Of a stretch of DNA of 64,000 nt, positions 9,739-16,131 are shown piece by piece. Every line of letters starts with the position of its first letter. The stretch's first letter is position 1. The DNA comes from Burkholderiaceae bacterium (GTDB lineage Bacteria; Pseudomonadota; Gammaproteobacteria; Burkholderiales; Burkholderiaceae), in the NCBI GenBank assembly GCA_021166835.1, contig JAJPEN010000064.1, forward strand, positions 79,129 to 143,128, given 5' to 3'. The translations under genes were made by a program, and so were the position numbers. The notes beneath the pieces are model-generated. The model was not told where the DNA came from, searched no databases, and saw only the letters and a list, made by a program, of their open reading frames with translations.

Positions 9739-9911
9739 GTGTCTTAATTTACGACGGTGACTCGGACTCGCACGGAGGGCTCCCGTCGATGCGGCCGATC
9801 GGGCCGTTCGGCCGCCTCGGGCTGTGAGGACGACCAACTCAGGACGTACATATCGAAACGGTTCTTTCTGCCGAACCCGCTACGAACAGTACGGCTACAC
9901 AGGAGCCCCCG

Positions 9912-10772
9912 ATGGTACGAAGACGATCAGGCGGTGCTTTCGACGACCTCGTCGATCTCGTCGCGATGCTTCCCTGGTGGGCCGGTGTCGGCCTCGCGGT
10001 GCTCGCGTATGTCTGGCTCGGTTCGTTCGCCGTGACCCCAGCCGCTTCGTCTCCGGGTGTCCGGCCGGGCGAGCACGCGGTGGCCGTGCTTCAGGGAACC
10101 GCTGCGTCGATCGGCAGGTATCTCGTCCCGTTCATCTGCCTGCTGGGCGCGGGCTTGTCAGCGTGGCGGCGGGCGAAACGCAGGTCGCTGGTGCATGACG
10201 CGACGAGAAACGACGCGGCGGGCGCGGTCGCTCGCATGTCGTGGCGCGAGTTCGAGATGCTGGTCGGCGAGGCTTTTCGTCTCGACGGATATCGCGTCGT
10301 CGAGACGGGCGGCGCGGGCGCGGACGGCGGCGTCGATCTCGAACTGCACAAGGGCGACGAGACCTTCCTCGTCCAGTGCAAGCAGTGGCGGGCCTATAAG
10401 GTGGGCGTCGAGGTCGTGCGCGAGTTGTACGGGGCGATGGCGGCGAGAGGCGCAGCGGGCGGGTTCGTCGTGACGTCGGGACGGTTCACGGGCGAGGCGC
10501 GTGCATTTGCCGCGGGGCGCAACGTCGAGCTCGTCGATGGCGGGCGGCTGGTGCGGATGATCGATCGGGTGCAGGCGACGAAGGCATCGAGCGATGCGCG
10601 CGGGGCGGGTGTCGTGCCGAATGCCGCGACCGCGTCGGGAAGCGCTTTGCGGTGTCCTTCCTGCGGCTCCGAGATGGTTCGTCGAAGTGCGAGGCGGGGG
10701 GCGAATGCGGGGAAGGCGTTCTGGGGCTGCTCGCGCTATCCAGCGTGCAAGGGGACGAGGTCGGTCGAATGA
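9912..10772 (+). CDS. Membrane-anchored Mrr-type restriction endonuclease with zinc ribbon
   Basis: A 286-aa protein. Two predicted membrane segments (about 20-42 and 67-84) are followed by an Mrr_cat PD-(D/E)XK nuclease domain (about 109-220) and a C-terminal topoisomerase-type C4 zinc ribbon. Visible active-site residues are E120, D142 in GGVDLE, and Q155/K157 in VQCKQW. Zinc ligands are C248, C251, C273 and C279. Mrr-family enzymes cut modified or foreign DNA; membrane-anchored versions with this layout are common but poorly studied. The ATG at 9912 follows AGGAGCCCC. It stands alone, next to toxin-antitoxin loci. A decayed copy of its zinc-ribbon coding sequence lies at 11950-12004. Confidence 0.88.
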   Translation: MVRRRSGGAFDDLVDLVAMLPWWAGVGLAVLAYVWLGSFAVTPAASSPGVRPGEHAVAVLQGTAASIGRYLVPFICLLGAGLSAWRRAKRRSLVHDATRNDAAGAVARMSWREFEMLVGEAFRLDGYRVVETGGAGADGGVDLELHKGDETFLVQCKQWRAYKVGVEVVRELYGAMAARGAAGGFVVTSGRFTGEARAFAAGRNVELVDGGRLVRMIDRVQATKASSDARGAGVVPNAATASGSALRCPSCGSEMVRRSARRGANAGKAFWGCSRYPACKGTRSVE

Positions 10773-10832
10773 CTCGAGCATCAGCCGTTCGGACAGCTGC
10801 TCGCTCTTGCGTCGGCGTGTAGTGTCGACTGC

Positions 10833-11051
10833 ATGAGGATCGCGACGGGGACAGTCGTCGGCGGCAAGGTCATCGTCCAGGGCGAGGCATTGCCCGAAGG
10901 CACTGTGGTGACGATTGTTGCCCGGGAGCCGGCCGAGCGCTTCGTCATTCCTCCGGAACTCGAGCCGGAACTCCAGGCTTCGCTGGCGGAAGCCGAGCGC
11001 GGCGAAACGATTTCCGCAGACCGACTACTGAGCCGTCTACGCCGCCGCTGA
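10833..11051 (+). CDS. Small antitoxin of a ParE-type module
   Basis: A 72-aa protein with an N-terminal beta-strand part (ATGTVVGGKVIVQGEALPEG) and a C-terminal helical tail (ELQASLAEAERGETISADRL). This pattern occurs in small antitoxins that precede RelE/ParE toxins, where the tail wraps the toxin. A ParE-like reading frame begins 5 nt downstream but is broken after about 25 codons. The antitoxin is therefore probably an orphan. Family assignment rests on shape and context. Confidence 0.7.
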   Translation: MRIATGTVVGGKVIVQGEALPEGTVVTIVAREPAERFVIPPELEPELQASLAEAERGETISADRLLSRLRRR

Positions 11052-11056
11052 GCCCG

Positions 11057-11185
11057 GTGTACGAGGTAGTCGTCACGAGGCGAGCGGCTGCCCAGATCGA
11101 ACGTGCCGCAGCCTGGTGGGCGAAGAACCGGGTAGGCAGGCGCTTTGACGCATCTCCCAAAACGGGAGATACTGTCCAGCGATGA
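11057..11185 (+). pseudogene. Truncated ParE/RelE-type toxin
   Basis: From a GTG at 11057 the frame reads VYEVVVTRRAAAQIERAAAW and then WAKNR, the typical start of a ParE toxin (about 95-100 residues when intact). After that the sequence is unlike ParE and stops at 11185 after 42 codons. The lost part is replaced by the higBA promoter and operator, and the stop overlaps the higB start. The toxin is almost certainly inactive. Confidence 0.7.
11145..11173 (+). promoter_or_regulatory. higBA promoter with palindromic operator
   Basis: TTGACG (11145-11150) and GATACT (11168-11173) are spaced 17 nt. Between them is a perfect inverted repeat, ATCTCCC (11152-11158), AAAAC, GGGAGAT (11164-11170), a likely HigA operator that overlaps the -10 box. 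The predicted transcription start is at about 11180, next to the higB ATG at 11182, so the leader would be absent or only 1-2 nt. Confidence 0.6.
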
Positions 11186-11490
11186 GGGTCATCGCAAAGA
11201 GCAGCCTGAAGAAGTTCTGGGAGCGCCCCGGTTGCTCCGATGCGCGAGGCCCGCTGCAAAGCTGGTACGAAGAGGCCCTCGAGGCGAAGTGGCGCCGGTC
11301 ACAGGACATCAAGGATCAGTACGCCAGCGCGAGCATCTGCGGCAACAACCGAGTGGTGTTCAACGTGGGCGGCAACAAATACCGACTCGTGGTCGAAGTG
11401 CAGTATCAGGCGGGGATCGTCTGGGTGAAGTTCGTCGGAACGCATGCGCAGTACGACCGCATCGACGTGGAGAGCGTGAATGACTATTAA
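11182..11490 (+). CDS. higB: HigB-type mRNA interferase toxin
   Basis: A 102-aa RelE-superfamily toxin that cleaves mRNA on the ribosome when free of its antitoxin. Family hallmarks are visible: SLKKFWERPGCSDARGPLQS, GNNRVVFNVGGNKYRLVV and VKFVGTHAQYDRIDVE. These match the HigB/YgjN type, including the basic and aromatic residues near the C-terminus. Length is normal. The toxin gene comes first and overlaps higA by 11 nt, the typical inverted order of this system. The gene sits inside a broken parE frame and has its own promoter. Confidence 0.93.
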   Translation: MRVIAKSSLKKFWERPGCSDARGPLQSWYEEALEAKWRRSQDIKDQYASASICGNNRVVFNVGGNKYRLVVEVQYQAGIVWVKFVGTHAQYDRIDVESVNDY

Positions 11491-11839
11491 GCCGATCCGA
11501 AACGACGACGACCTGAAGAAGGTGTTCCGTCGCCTGGAGAAGATTTTCCAGGCCGAAGAGGGGACGGCGCAGGCCGATGAGCGCGACGTTCTGGTGACGC
11601 TCGTCGAGGCCTACGAGAACAGGCACTACGACTTCGGACCCGCGGATCCGGTGGAGGCCATCAGGTTTCGCATGGAGCAGGAGGGACTGACGCCCCGCGA
11701 TCTGGAACCTTTCATCGGTCCGAGCGGGCGAGTGTCCGAGGTGCTGAACCGCAGGCGACCGCTCAGCCTGCGGATGGTCAAGCGACTGCACGACGGGCTG
11801 AAGATCCCGTACGAGAGCCTGCTGGCCGAGTTGCCCTGA
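11480..11839 (+). CDS. higA: HigA-type antitoxin
   Basis: A 119-aa antitoxin and repressor partner of HigB. It has the YgjM-like N-terminus (MTIKPIRNDDDLKKVFRRLE) and a C-terminal helix-turn-helix from about residue 60, EAIRFRMEQEGLTPRDLEPF with VSEVLNRRRPLSLRMVKRLH. Overlap with higB gives coupled translation. The perfect palindrome at 11152-11170 is the likely binding site for autoregulation. Confidence 0.93.
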   Translation: MTIKPIRNDDDLKKVFRRLEKIFQAEEGTAQADERDVLVTLVEAYENRHYDFGPADPVEAIRFRMEQEGLTPRDLEPFIGPSGRVSEVLNRRRPLSLRMVKRLHDGLKIPYESLLAELP

Positions 11840-12253
11840 CGCGCGGTGGAAGCCTTGGACTACGACGCCGCCCATGACTCAACGCTCCGTGATCCTGCAT
11901 AGCCTCATGGGGTGGTGAGCCGAACTGCTCCTGCCTGCGCCCACAAAGCCGCCGAAGTGCAAGACGGGACGAATGCGGGGAAGGCGTTCTGGGGTTGCTC
12001 GCGTTAGCGTCCTTGCGCTCGCCACGCGGGGTAGCGCAATGCCTACAGGAGTATCTGGACTCGTCGCACCGCGCGTAGCGCGGCCCGATCCAGGCTCCCA
12101 TGTTCGGATGTGACGCCAACGAGTTCGACGGTCGCCCAGGCGATCGACGCCTTCTCGACCGCTCGCCTTGCGCTGCCACTTCGCACAACGCATCGATCGG
12201 CAAAGCGGCCGGCGTCTGGTGACAAAAGGCACACAACCCGTTACGATTTCGAA
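11840..12253. other. Intergenic region with gene relics
   Basis: About 410 nt without an intact gene. Directly after higA a short stretch reads like a toxin tail (VEALDYDAAHD), too short to assign. At 11950-12004 lies a decayed copy of the Mrr zinc-ribbon coding sequence. On the minus strand 12043-12190 reads ASIAWATVELVGVTSEHG, which I cannot place. The region looks like accumulated recombination debris between toxin-antitoxin loci. Confidence 0.5.
11950..12004 (+). repeat. Decayed copy of the Mrr zinc-ribbon coding end
   Basis: The stretch GAATGCGGGGAAGGCGTTCT starting at 11971 and its flanks match 10681-10739, inside the C-terminal zinc ribbon of the Mrr gene, with a few substitutions and a short deletion. 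The copy is out of frame and has a stop soon after. The two copies are direct repeats about 1.27 kb apart that bracket the small antitoxin, broken parE and higBA. Confidence 0.75.
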
Positions 12254-12547
12254 GTGAAGACCTTTCGGTGGAATGCCGACAAGAACGCCGAGTTGCTGGC
12301 CGAACGTGGCGTGTCGTTCGAGCAGGTTGTAGTCGCTATCGAGGATGGGGGCCTGCTCGATGTTCTCGCGCATCCAAACACGAAGAAGTACCCGAACCAG
12401 CGCCTCCTGGTCGTGGCTTGGGACGGCTACGCCTACCTGGTGCCGTACGTCGAGGACGACGAGTATTACTTCCTGAAAACGGTCATTCCGAGTCGGAAGG
12501 CGACGCGTGAATACTTGAAGACCGGAGAGCCAGATGAAACGACGTGA
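12254..12547 (+). CDS. BrnT-like toxin of a type II toxin-antitoxin pair
   Basis: About 97 residues from a GTG at 12254: VKTFRWNADKNAELLAERGV, SFEQVVVAIEDGGLLDVLAHPN and a C-terminus with YYFLKTVIPSRKATREYLK. This is the BrnT/DUF497-like toxin pattern, a small RNase fold. The GTG start is chosen because upstream in-frame sequence to 12110 is not protein-like; no strong ribosome site is visible. The last 14 nt overlap the start of the next gene, a ribbon-helix-helix-like antitoxin, as in known pairs. Confidence 0.8.
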   Translation: MKTFRWNADKNAELLAERGVSFEQVVVAIEDGGLLDVLAHPNTKKYPNQRLLVVAWDGYAYLVPYVEDDEYYFLKTVIPSRKATREYLKTGEPDETT

Positions 12548-12863
12548 TCCTTTCGAGACCGAGATCCTCGAAGCCTATGAGTCCGGCAACCTCGAGTCGA
12601 TCGCGACCAAAGCCGAACTCGCTCGCCTGCGCGAGGCAGCGAGGGCGACAGCCGTCAAGGATCGCCGCGTCAATATCCGGATGTCCGCCGGCGACCTGCG
12701 CGACATCCAGGTGAAGGCGATGCAGGAAGGCATGCCGTATCAGACGCTGATTGCCAGCGTGCTTCACAAGTACGTCACCGGGCGGCTCGAGGAGCGCAAG
12801 CCCGAGCCGTCGCGACGCGCAGCGGAGTCCAGGAGGACATCGCCGCGCAACGACAGGCACTGA
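12534..12863 (+). CDS. CopG/BrnA-like antitoxin
   Basis: A 109-aa protein that begins inside the end of the BrnT-like toxin gene. The core VNIRMSAGDLRDIQVKAMQE, followed by GMPYQTLIASVLHKYVTGRL (about 46-87), is a ribbon-helix-helix DNA-binding motif in the arrangement found in antitoxins of this group. The N-terminal part is acidic and helical. The C-terminal tail (EERKPEPSRRAAESRR) is basic and low in complexity. It runs directly into an IS21-family remnant 17 nt downstream, so the original C-terminus may have been changed by that insertion. Confidence 0.82.
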   Translation: MKRRDPFETEILEAYESGNLESIATKAELARLREAARATAVKDRRVNIRMSAGDLRDIQVKAMQEGMPYQTLIASVLHKYVTGRLEERKPEPSRRAAESRRTSPRNDRH

Positions 12864-12879
12864 GGCTTCGCGCAGCCGC

Positions 12880-13158
12880 ACGGGCGCGGTGCTGTTCTTC
12901 CAGCTGATGAATCGGCGATACGAGCGCGCCTCGACCGTCCTGACCTCGAACAAGGGCTTCGAGGAGTGGGGCACGGTGCTGGGCGACGAGGTGATGGCTG
13001 CGGCGCTGATCGATCGCGTCCTGCATCACTGCCATCTCGTGAACATCCGAGGCAACAGCTTCCGGATGCGCGAGCACACGGCGCTTCGTCTCGCCGAGGA
13101 CCTCGAAGCCGAGGTCAGCAAAAGGTCCGACCGTACCAGGGCGAGGGCCGGGAACTGA
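12880..13158 (+). pseudogene. IstB-like ATPase fragment (IS21 family)
   Basis: An open frame without its own start reads LFFQLMNRRYERASTVLTSN, KGFEEWGTVLGDEVMAAALI and RVLHHCHLVNIRGNSFRMRE. This is the conserved C-terminal third of the IS21 helper ATPase IstB, which has about 250 residues when intact. The N-terminal Walker region and IstA are missing. IstB-type proteins help load the IS21 transposase; this fragment cannot do so. Confidence 0.85.
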
Positions 13159-13229
13159 ACGTCAACCGGGCGGTCGAACTGTGCAAATTTCGTCCGCCAG
13201 AAATGTGCAATTTTCGGCCGACGTTGACA
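12880..13229 (+). mobile_element. IS21-family remnant with one terminal end
   Basis: The istB fragment is followed by two copies of a GTGCAA(A)TTT motif (13181-13190 and 13205-13214) and a terminal GTTGACA at 13223-13229. Multiple short repeats of this kind at the tip are typical of IS21-family ends. No left end is seen, so the element is 5'-truncated and immobile. Confidence 0.65.
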
Positions 13230-13468
13230 GCCAAGGAGCGCGACCGCAGCGGCGCGCTGCTCTTGCGCGACTTCGTCAAGCACTCTTGCACGTTGCCCTC
13301 GAGTGGCTGCCGGAGGGGTGAATGTTGCGCCGTCGGAAGTCGGAGACTGCCTATTCAGCCGAGAAAGCTGCTACGAACGCTTCGATATCCGAATAATCGG
13401 ATTACAGGTAACTCGCACGGCGACCACAGGCGGTTCCGGAGCTGAGCCTCCCTCGCTTGTTCGACCCG

Positions 13469-13891
13469 TCACGCCTTCCGCCAAGGGTCGATCACGTCGA
13501 TGCCGCACTGCGCGAAGTCCTTGACGTTGCGCGTTGCCAAGCTGGCGCCCCTGGATCTGGCGATGGCGGCGATCACCGCATCGAACTGGCTGATCGGCTT
13601 GCCTGCGGTCTTGCGGGAGGCCGCGATCTCGGCGTAGGCATCAGCCGCGTCACTGTCGAAGCTCAACACCTGTCCGGCCAGGTCCTGATCGAAGATGGCC
13701 CGCACTGCGGCCAGCAGCGATGACTTGCGCTTGCTCTCCGCGAGCAGACGTACGCCGTACAGCAGCTCGCCCCGCGTGACGGTGGTCGTGAACAGCGCAG
13801 CTCGGGGCTGTGCGGCCAGCCATTTCAGGGCATGTGCGTCGGGTTCGGGCCGGAGCGTCTCGGACAGTACGTTCGTATCCAGGACGATCAT
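13469..13891 (-). CDS. VapC/FitB-type PIN-domain toxin
   Basis: A PIN-domain ribonuclease of about 140 aa. It starts MIVLDTNVLSETLRPEPD, with the first catalytic Asp in LDTN. The second acidic site is E in TRGELLYGVRLLAE and the third is D in ISQFDAVIAAIA, followed by SLATRNVKDF. The ATG at 13891 has GGAG 8 nt upstream and overlaps the antitoxin stop (ATGA); a TTG at 13897 is less likely. Such toxins cleave tRNA or other RNAs. The partner is the upstream FitA-like protein. Confidence 0.92.
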   Translation of the reverse strand: MIVLDTNVLSETLRPEPDAHALKWLAAQPRAALFTTTVTRGELLYGVRLLAESKRKSSLLAAVRAIFDQDLAGQVLSFDSDAADAYAEIAASRKTAGKPISQFDAVIAAIARSRGASLATRNVKDFAQCGIDVIDPWRKA

Positions 13892-14136
13892 TCCCAAGAC
13901 TCCAGCGGATCACGGATCGCTTCGCGCGCGGGCAACTCCAGTTCGACGCCGCCGAGTGGTTCCACGCGCGCGCGGATCGCTTCGATCAGAGAACTCGCAC
14001 GCATCGGTTCGGCGGAGAGCGCCGCCCGTAGGATGTCTCGCGCTTCGTCCTCCATCGACCGTCCGTGGACCGCTGCCTGAATACGCAGCCGGGCCTTCAG
14101 GTCATCGTCGATATTTCGGATAGTCATGGTCGCCAT
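13888..14136 (-). CDS. FitA-type ribbon-helix-helix antitoxin
   Basis: An 82-aa antitoxin and repressor. The N-terminus MATMTIRNIDDDLKARLRIQ, then AAVHGRSMEDEARDILRAAL, is the FitA/Arc-type ribbon-helix-helix. The C-terminal tail should mask the PIN toxin. AAGGAA lies 6 nt before the ATG at 14136. It is coupled to the toxin gene by an ATGA overlap. A perfect 9-bp inverted repeat and a promoter lie just upstream, consistent with autorepression by the complex. Confidence 0.9.
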   Translation of the reverse strand: MATMTIRNIDDDLKARLRIQAAVHGRSMEDEARDILRAALSAEPMRASSLIEAIRARVEPLGGVELELPAREAIRDPLESWE

Positions 14137-14149
14137 ACGAGTTCCTTAT

Positions 14150-14189
14150 TCAATGACTGCATTTTAGTCATTGATGTAACTTGGGACAA
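14150..14189 (-). promoter_or_regulatory. fitAB-type promoter and operator
   Basis: Read leftward, TTGTCC (14189-14184) and TAAAAT (14166-14161) are 17 nt apart. The -10 box lies within a perfect inverted repeat TCAATGACT (14150-14158), 7-nt spacer, AGTCATTGA (14166-14174). Binding by the antitoxin-toxin complex there would block transcription. Confidence 0.65.
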
Positions 14190-14210
14190 ACTTGTCGCGT
14201 TGGGTTGCCG

Positions 14211-14235
14211 AAAAACAAATCGGCGTCACGCCGAT
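14211..14235 (-). terminator. Intrinsic terminator (leftward)
   Basis: A 7-bp stem ATCGGCG/CGCCGAT (14219-14225 and 14229-14235) with a 3-nt loop is followed, on the minus strand, by TTTGTTTTT. It lies upstream of the fitA promoter and would stop leftward transcripts before the toxin-antitoxin operon. Confidence 0.5.
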
Positions 14236-14281
14236 CTCTTTCTGGGAATGGCACGAGGCGCTGACCCCACGAATTCAATCT

Positions 14282-14299
14282 AAATCGTTCTCATTTGCG
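14282..14299. promoter_or_regulatory. Putative Fur box
   Basis: AAATCGTTCTCATTTGC, on the other strand GCAAATGAGAACGATTT, is close to the usual Fur recognition sequence (AATGAGAA/TTCTCATT type). It sits about 35 nt before the DUF1513 start, where binding would repress under iron-replete conditions. Confidence 0.6.
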
Positions 14300-14333
14300 A
14301 TATGATCCGAAGCGATTCTCTCCGGGAGCCCGC

Positions 14334-15446
14334 GTGAACCGCCGTCACTTCCTGTTGCATCTCGGCGCTGCGCTCGGCGCCGCTTCCACGAGCCAACTGG
14401 CGCAGGCCGCCGTCGGCGGGACAGCCCTGCGGGTGGGCGGCGGCTGGCAGATGAACCAGCGCGAGTACCAGATCGGCGCGCTGCAGGTGGACTGGGCGCA
14501 GGGCAAGGTGACGACGCAGTTCGCCGTGACCACGCCCACGCTGCCGCACGCGATCGTGCCCGAGCCCGGCGGCGGCTTCCTGGCCGTCGCGACACGCCCC
14601 GGCATCTGGATGCTGCGCGTCGATGCCGAAGGAGCCGTTTCGCATCGCATCACCTCGGCCGACGAGGGCGACGCCCGCACTTTCGACGGCCACGTCATCG
14701 CCAGTCATGACGGGCGCTGGCTGTACACCGGCGAGACCGACCGCCAGACCGGCGCCGGCTGGGTGAGCGTGCGCGGCGCCGCCGATCTGCGCAAGGTTGC
14801 CGAACATCGCACGCACGGCATCGATCCGCACCAGATCCTCGTCGATCCGCAGGGCCGGCTCGTCGTGGCCAACGGCGGCATTCCGCGCACGCCCACGGGT
14901 CGCAAGCGCGACCTGGACGAGATGGCGCCGAATCTCGTGCTGATGAATCCCGAGAATGGCGAGAAGCTGGGCGAGTGGACGTTGCCCGACCGCAGGCTGG
15001 CTCCGCATCACATCGCATGGAACCGTCCGCTCGCCGGTGGTCCGCTTTTGCTCGGCATCGGACTGCAGGCCGAGCACGACGACCCGTCGCGTCGCCGCGA
15101 GGCGCCGTTGCTGGCGGTGTGGGACGGAAAGGAGCTGACGATCCCGACCCACATGGTGGCCGACGGCTACGCCGGCGACGTGGCGGCCGGGCCCAACGGC
15201 GGCTTCGTGCTCACCGCGCAGATGGCCGATCGCATCGTGCTGTGGCAGCCGCACGAGCCGTCCGAGCTGCTCACCATCGGCAAGATCCAGAATCCGTGCG
15301 GACTGTGGCCGCTGGACGACGCACCGGGCGTGGCGATCGGCGGCGGTCTGGGCCTGGCGCGCTGGCATCCCACGGAAGCAGCGCGCATGCTGCGTTGGCC
15401 CGCCGGCCTGTCGGCCGGCAACCATTGGGCGTTGTTGACCGGCTGA
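14334..15446 (+). CDS. DUF1513 family protein, Tat-exported, iron-regulated
   Basis: About 370 residues from a GTG at 14334, with CGGGAG a few nt upstream. The N-terminus NRRHFLLHLGAALGAASTSQ looks like a twin-arginine signal peptide, so the protein is probably periplasmic. The body has beta-propeller-like repeats and DUF1513 signatures: DGHVIASHDGRWLYTGE, THGIDPHQILVDPQGRLVVANGGI and LAPHHIAWNR. DUF1513 genes often occur with periplasmic iron-uptake proteins (EfeO/imelysin type). Here it is followed 57 nt later by tehB and preceded by a Fur box. The exact biochemical function is not known. Confidence 0.88.
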   Translation: MNRRHFLLHLGAALGAASTSQLAQAAVGGTALRVGGGWQMNQREYQIGALQVDWAQGKVTTQFAVTTPTLPHAIVPEPGGGFLAVATRPGIWMLRVDAEGAVSHRITSADEGDARTFDGHVIASHDGRWLYTGETDRQTGAGWVSVRGAADLRKVAEHRTHGIDPHQILVDPQGRLVVANGGIPRTPTGRKRDLDEMAPNLVLMNPENGEKLGEWTLPDRRLAPHHIAWNRPLAGGPLLLGIGLQAEHDDPSRRREAPLLAVWDGKELTIPTHMVADGYAGDVAAGPNGGFVLTAQMADRIVLWQPHEPSELLTIGKIQNPCGLWPLDDAPGVAIGGGLGLARWHPTEAARMLRWPAGLSAGNHWALLTG

Positions 15447-15503
15447 CACTAGCGCTGCGAGGCGCTACCGGCGATTTGTCTCATCACACGCAAGGAGGCT
15501 GAC

Positions 15504-16088
15504 TTGACCGCGGGAGCATCCGAAACGCCGGACCTGAACGCCAGACACGGCCTGAACCCGCCGCACAGCGAAGTGGTTCGCGCGTGCCGCGTCATCGAGC
15601 CGGGCAAGGCCTTGGACATGGGTTGTGGCGCCGGCCGAAACGCGCTGTATCTGAGCCAGCTCGATTTCGATGTGACTGCGGTCGACGCCAACCCGAGCGC
15701 CATCGGCATGCTGCGGTCCATCATCGAGCAGGAGGGGATCGACAACATCGAGGCCCGCGTCTACGACATCAATCTGGCGGATCTGGGTGCGACCTACGAT
15801 TTCATCGCCTGCACCGTCACCTTGATGTTTCTCGACCCGACGCGCGTCGATGCCGTGATCGCCGACATGCAGCAATGCACTCGGGCCGGCGGTCACAACC
15901 TGATCGTGGCCGCCATGAGCACCGACGAGTATCCCTGCCCGATGAATTTCCCGTTTACCCTGCGCACGGGGCAGCTGAGCGCTGCCTATGCCGGTTGGGA
16001 ACTGATCGAGTACAACGAGGATCTGGGCACGATGCACAATGGAGCGCGACTGCAGTTTGCCACCCTGCTGGCACGCAAGCCCGCGTGA
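15504..16088 (+). CDS. tehB: TehB-like SAM-dependent methyltransferase
   Basis: A 194-aa class I methyltransferase. The SAM-binding motif I is ALDMGCGAGRNALYLSQLDF, then VTAVDANPSAI. TLMFLDPTRV and HNLIVAAMSTDEYPCPMNFP with FTLRTGQLSAAYAGW match the TehB family, which methylates tellurite and confers resistance. The start is a TTG at 15504 with GGAGG about 6 nt upstream. It lies close behind DUF1513 and may share its transcript. It is convergent with the DUF748 gene, with 43 nt between the ends. Confidence 0.88.
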   Translation: MTAGASETPDLNARHGLNPPHSEVVRACRVIEPGKALDMGCGAGRNALYLSQLDFDVTAVDANPSAIGMLRSIIEQEGIDNIEARVYDINLADLGATYDFIACTVTLMFLDPTRVDAVIADMQQCTRAGGHNLIVAAMSTDEYPCPMNFPFTLRTGQLSAAYAGWELIEYNEDLGTMHNGARLQFATLLARKPA

Positions 16089-16131
16089 GGGCCGCACTCA
16101 CCCGGCAGTCGAAACCGCTCGATCTCCCGCG

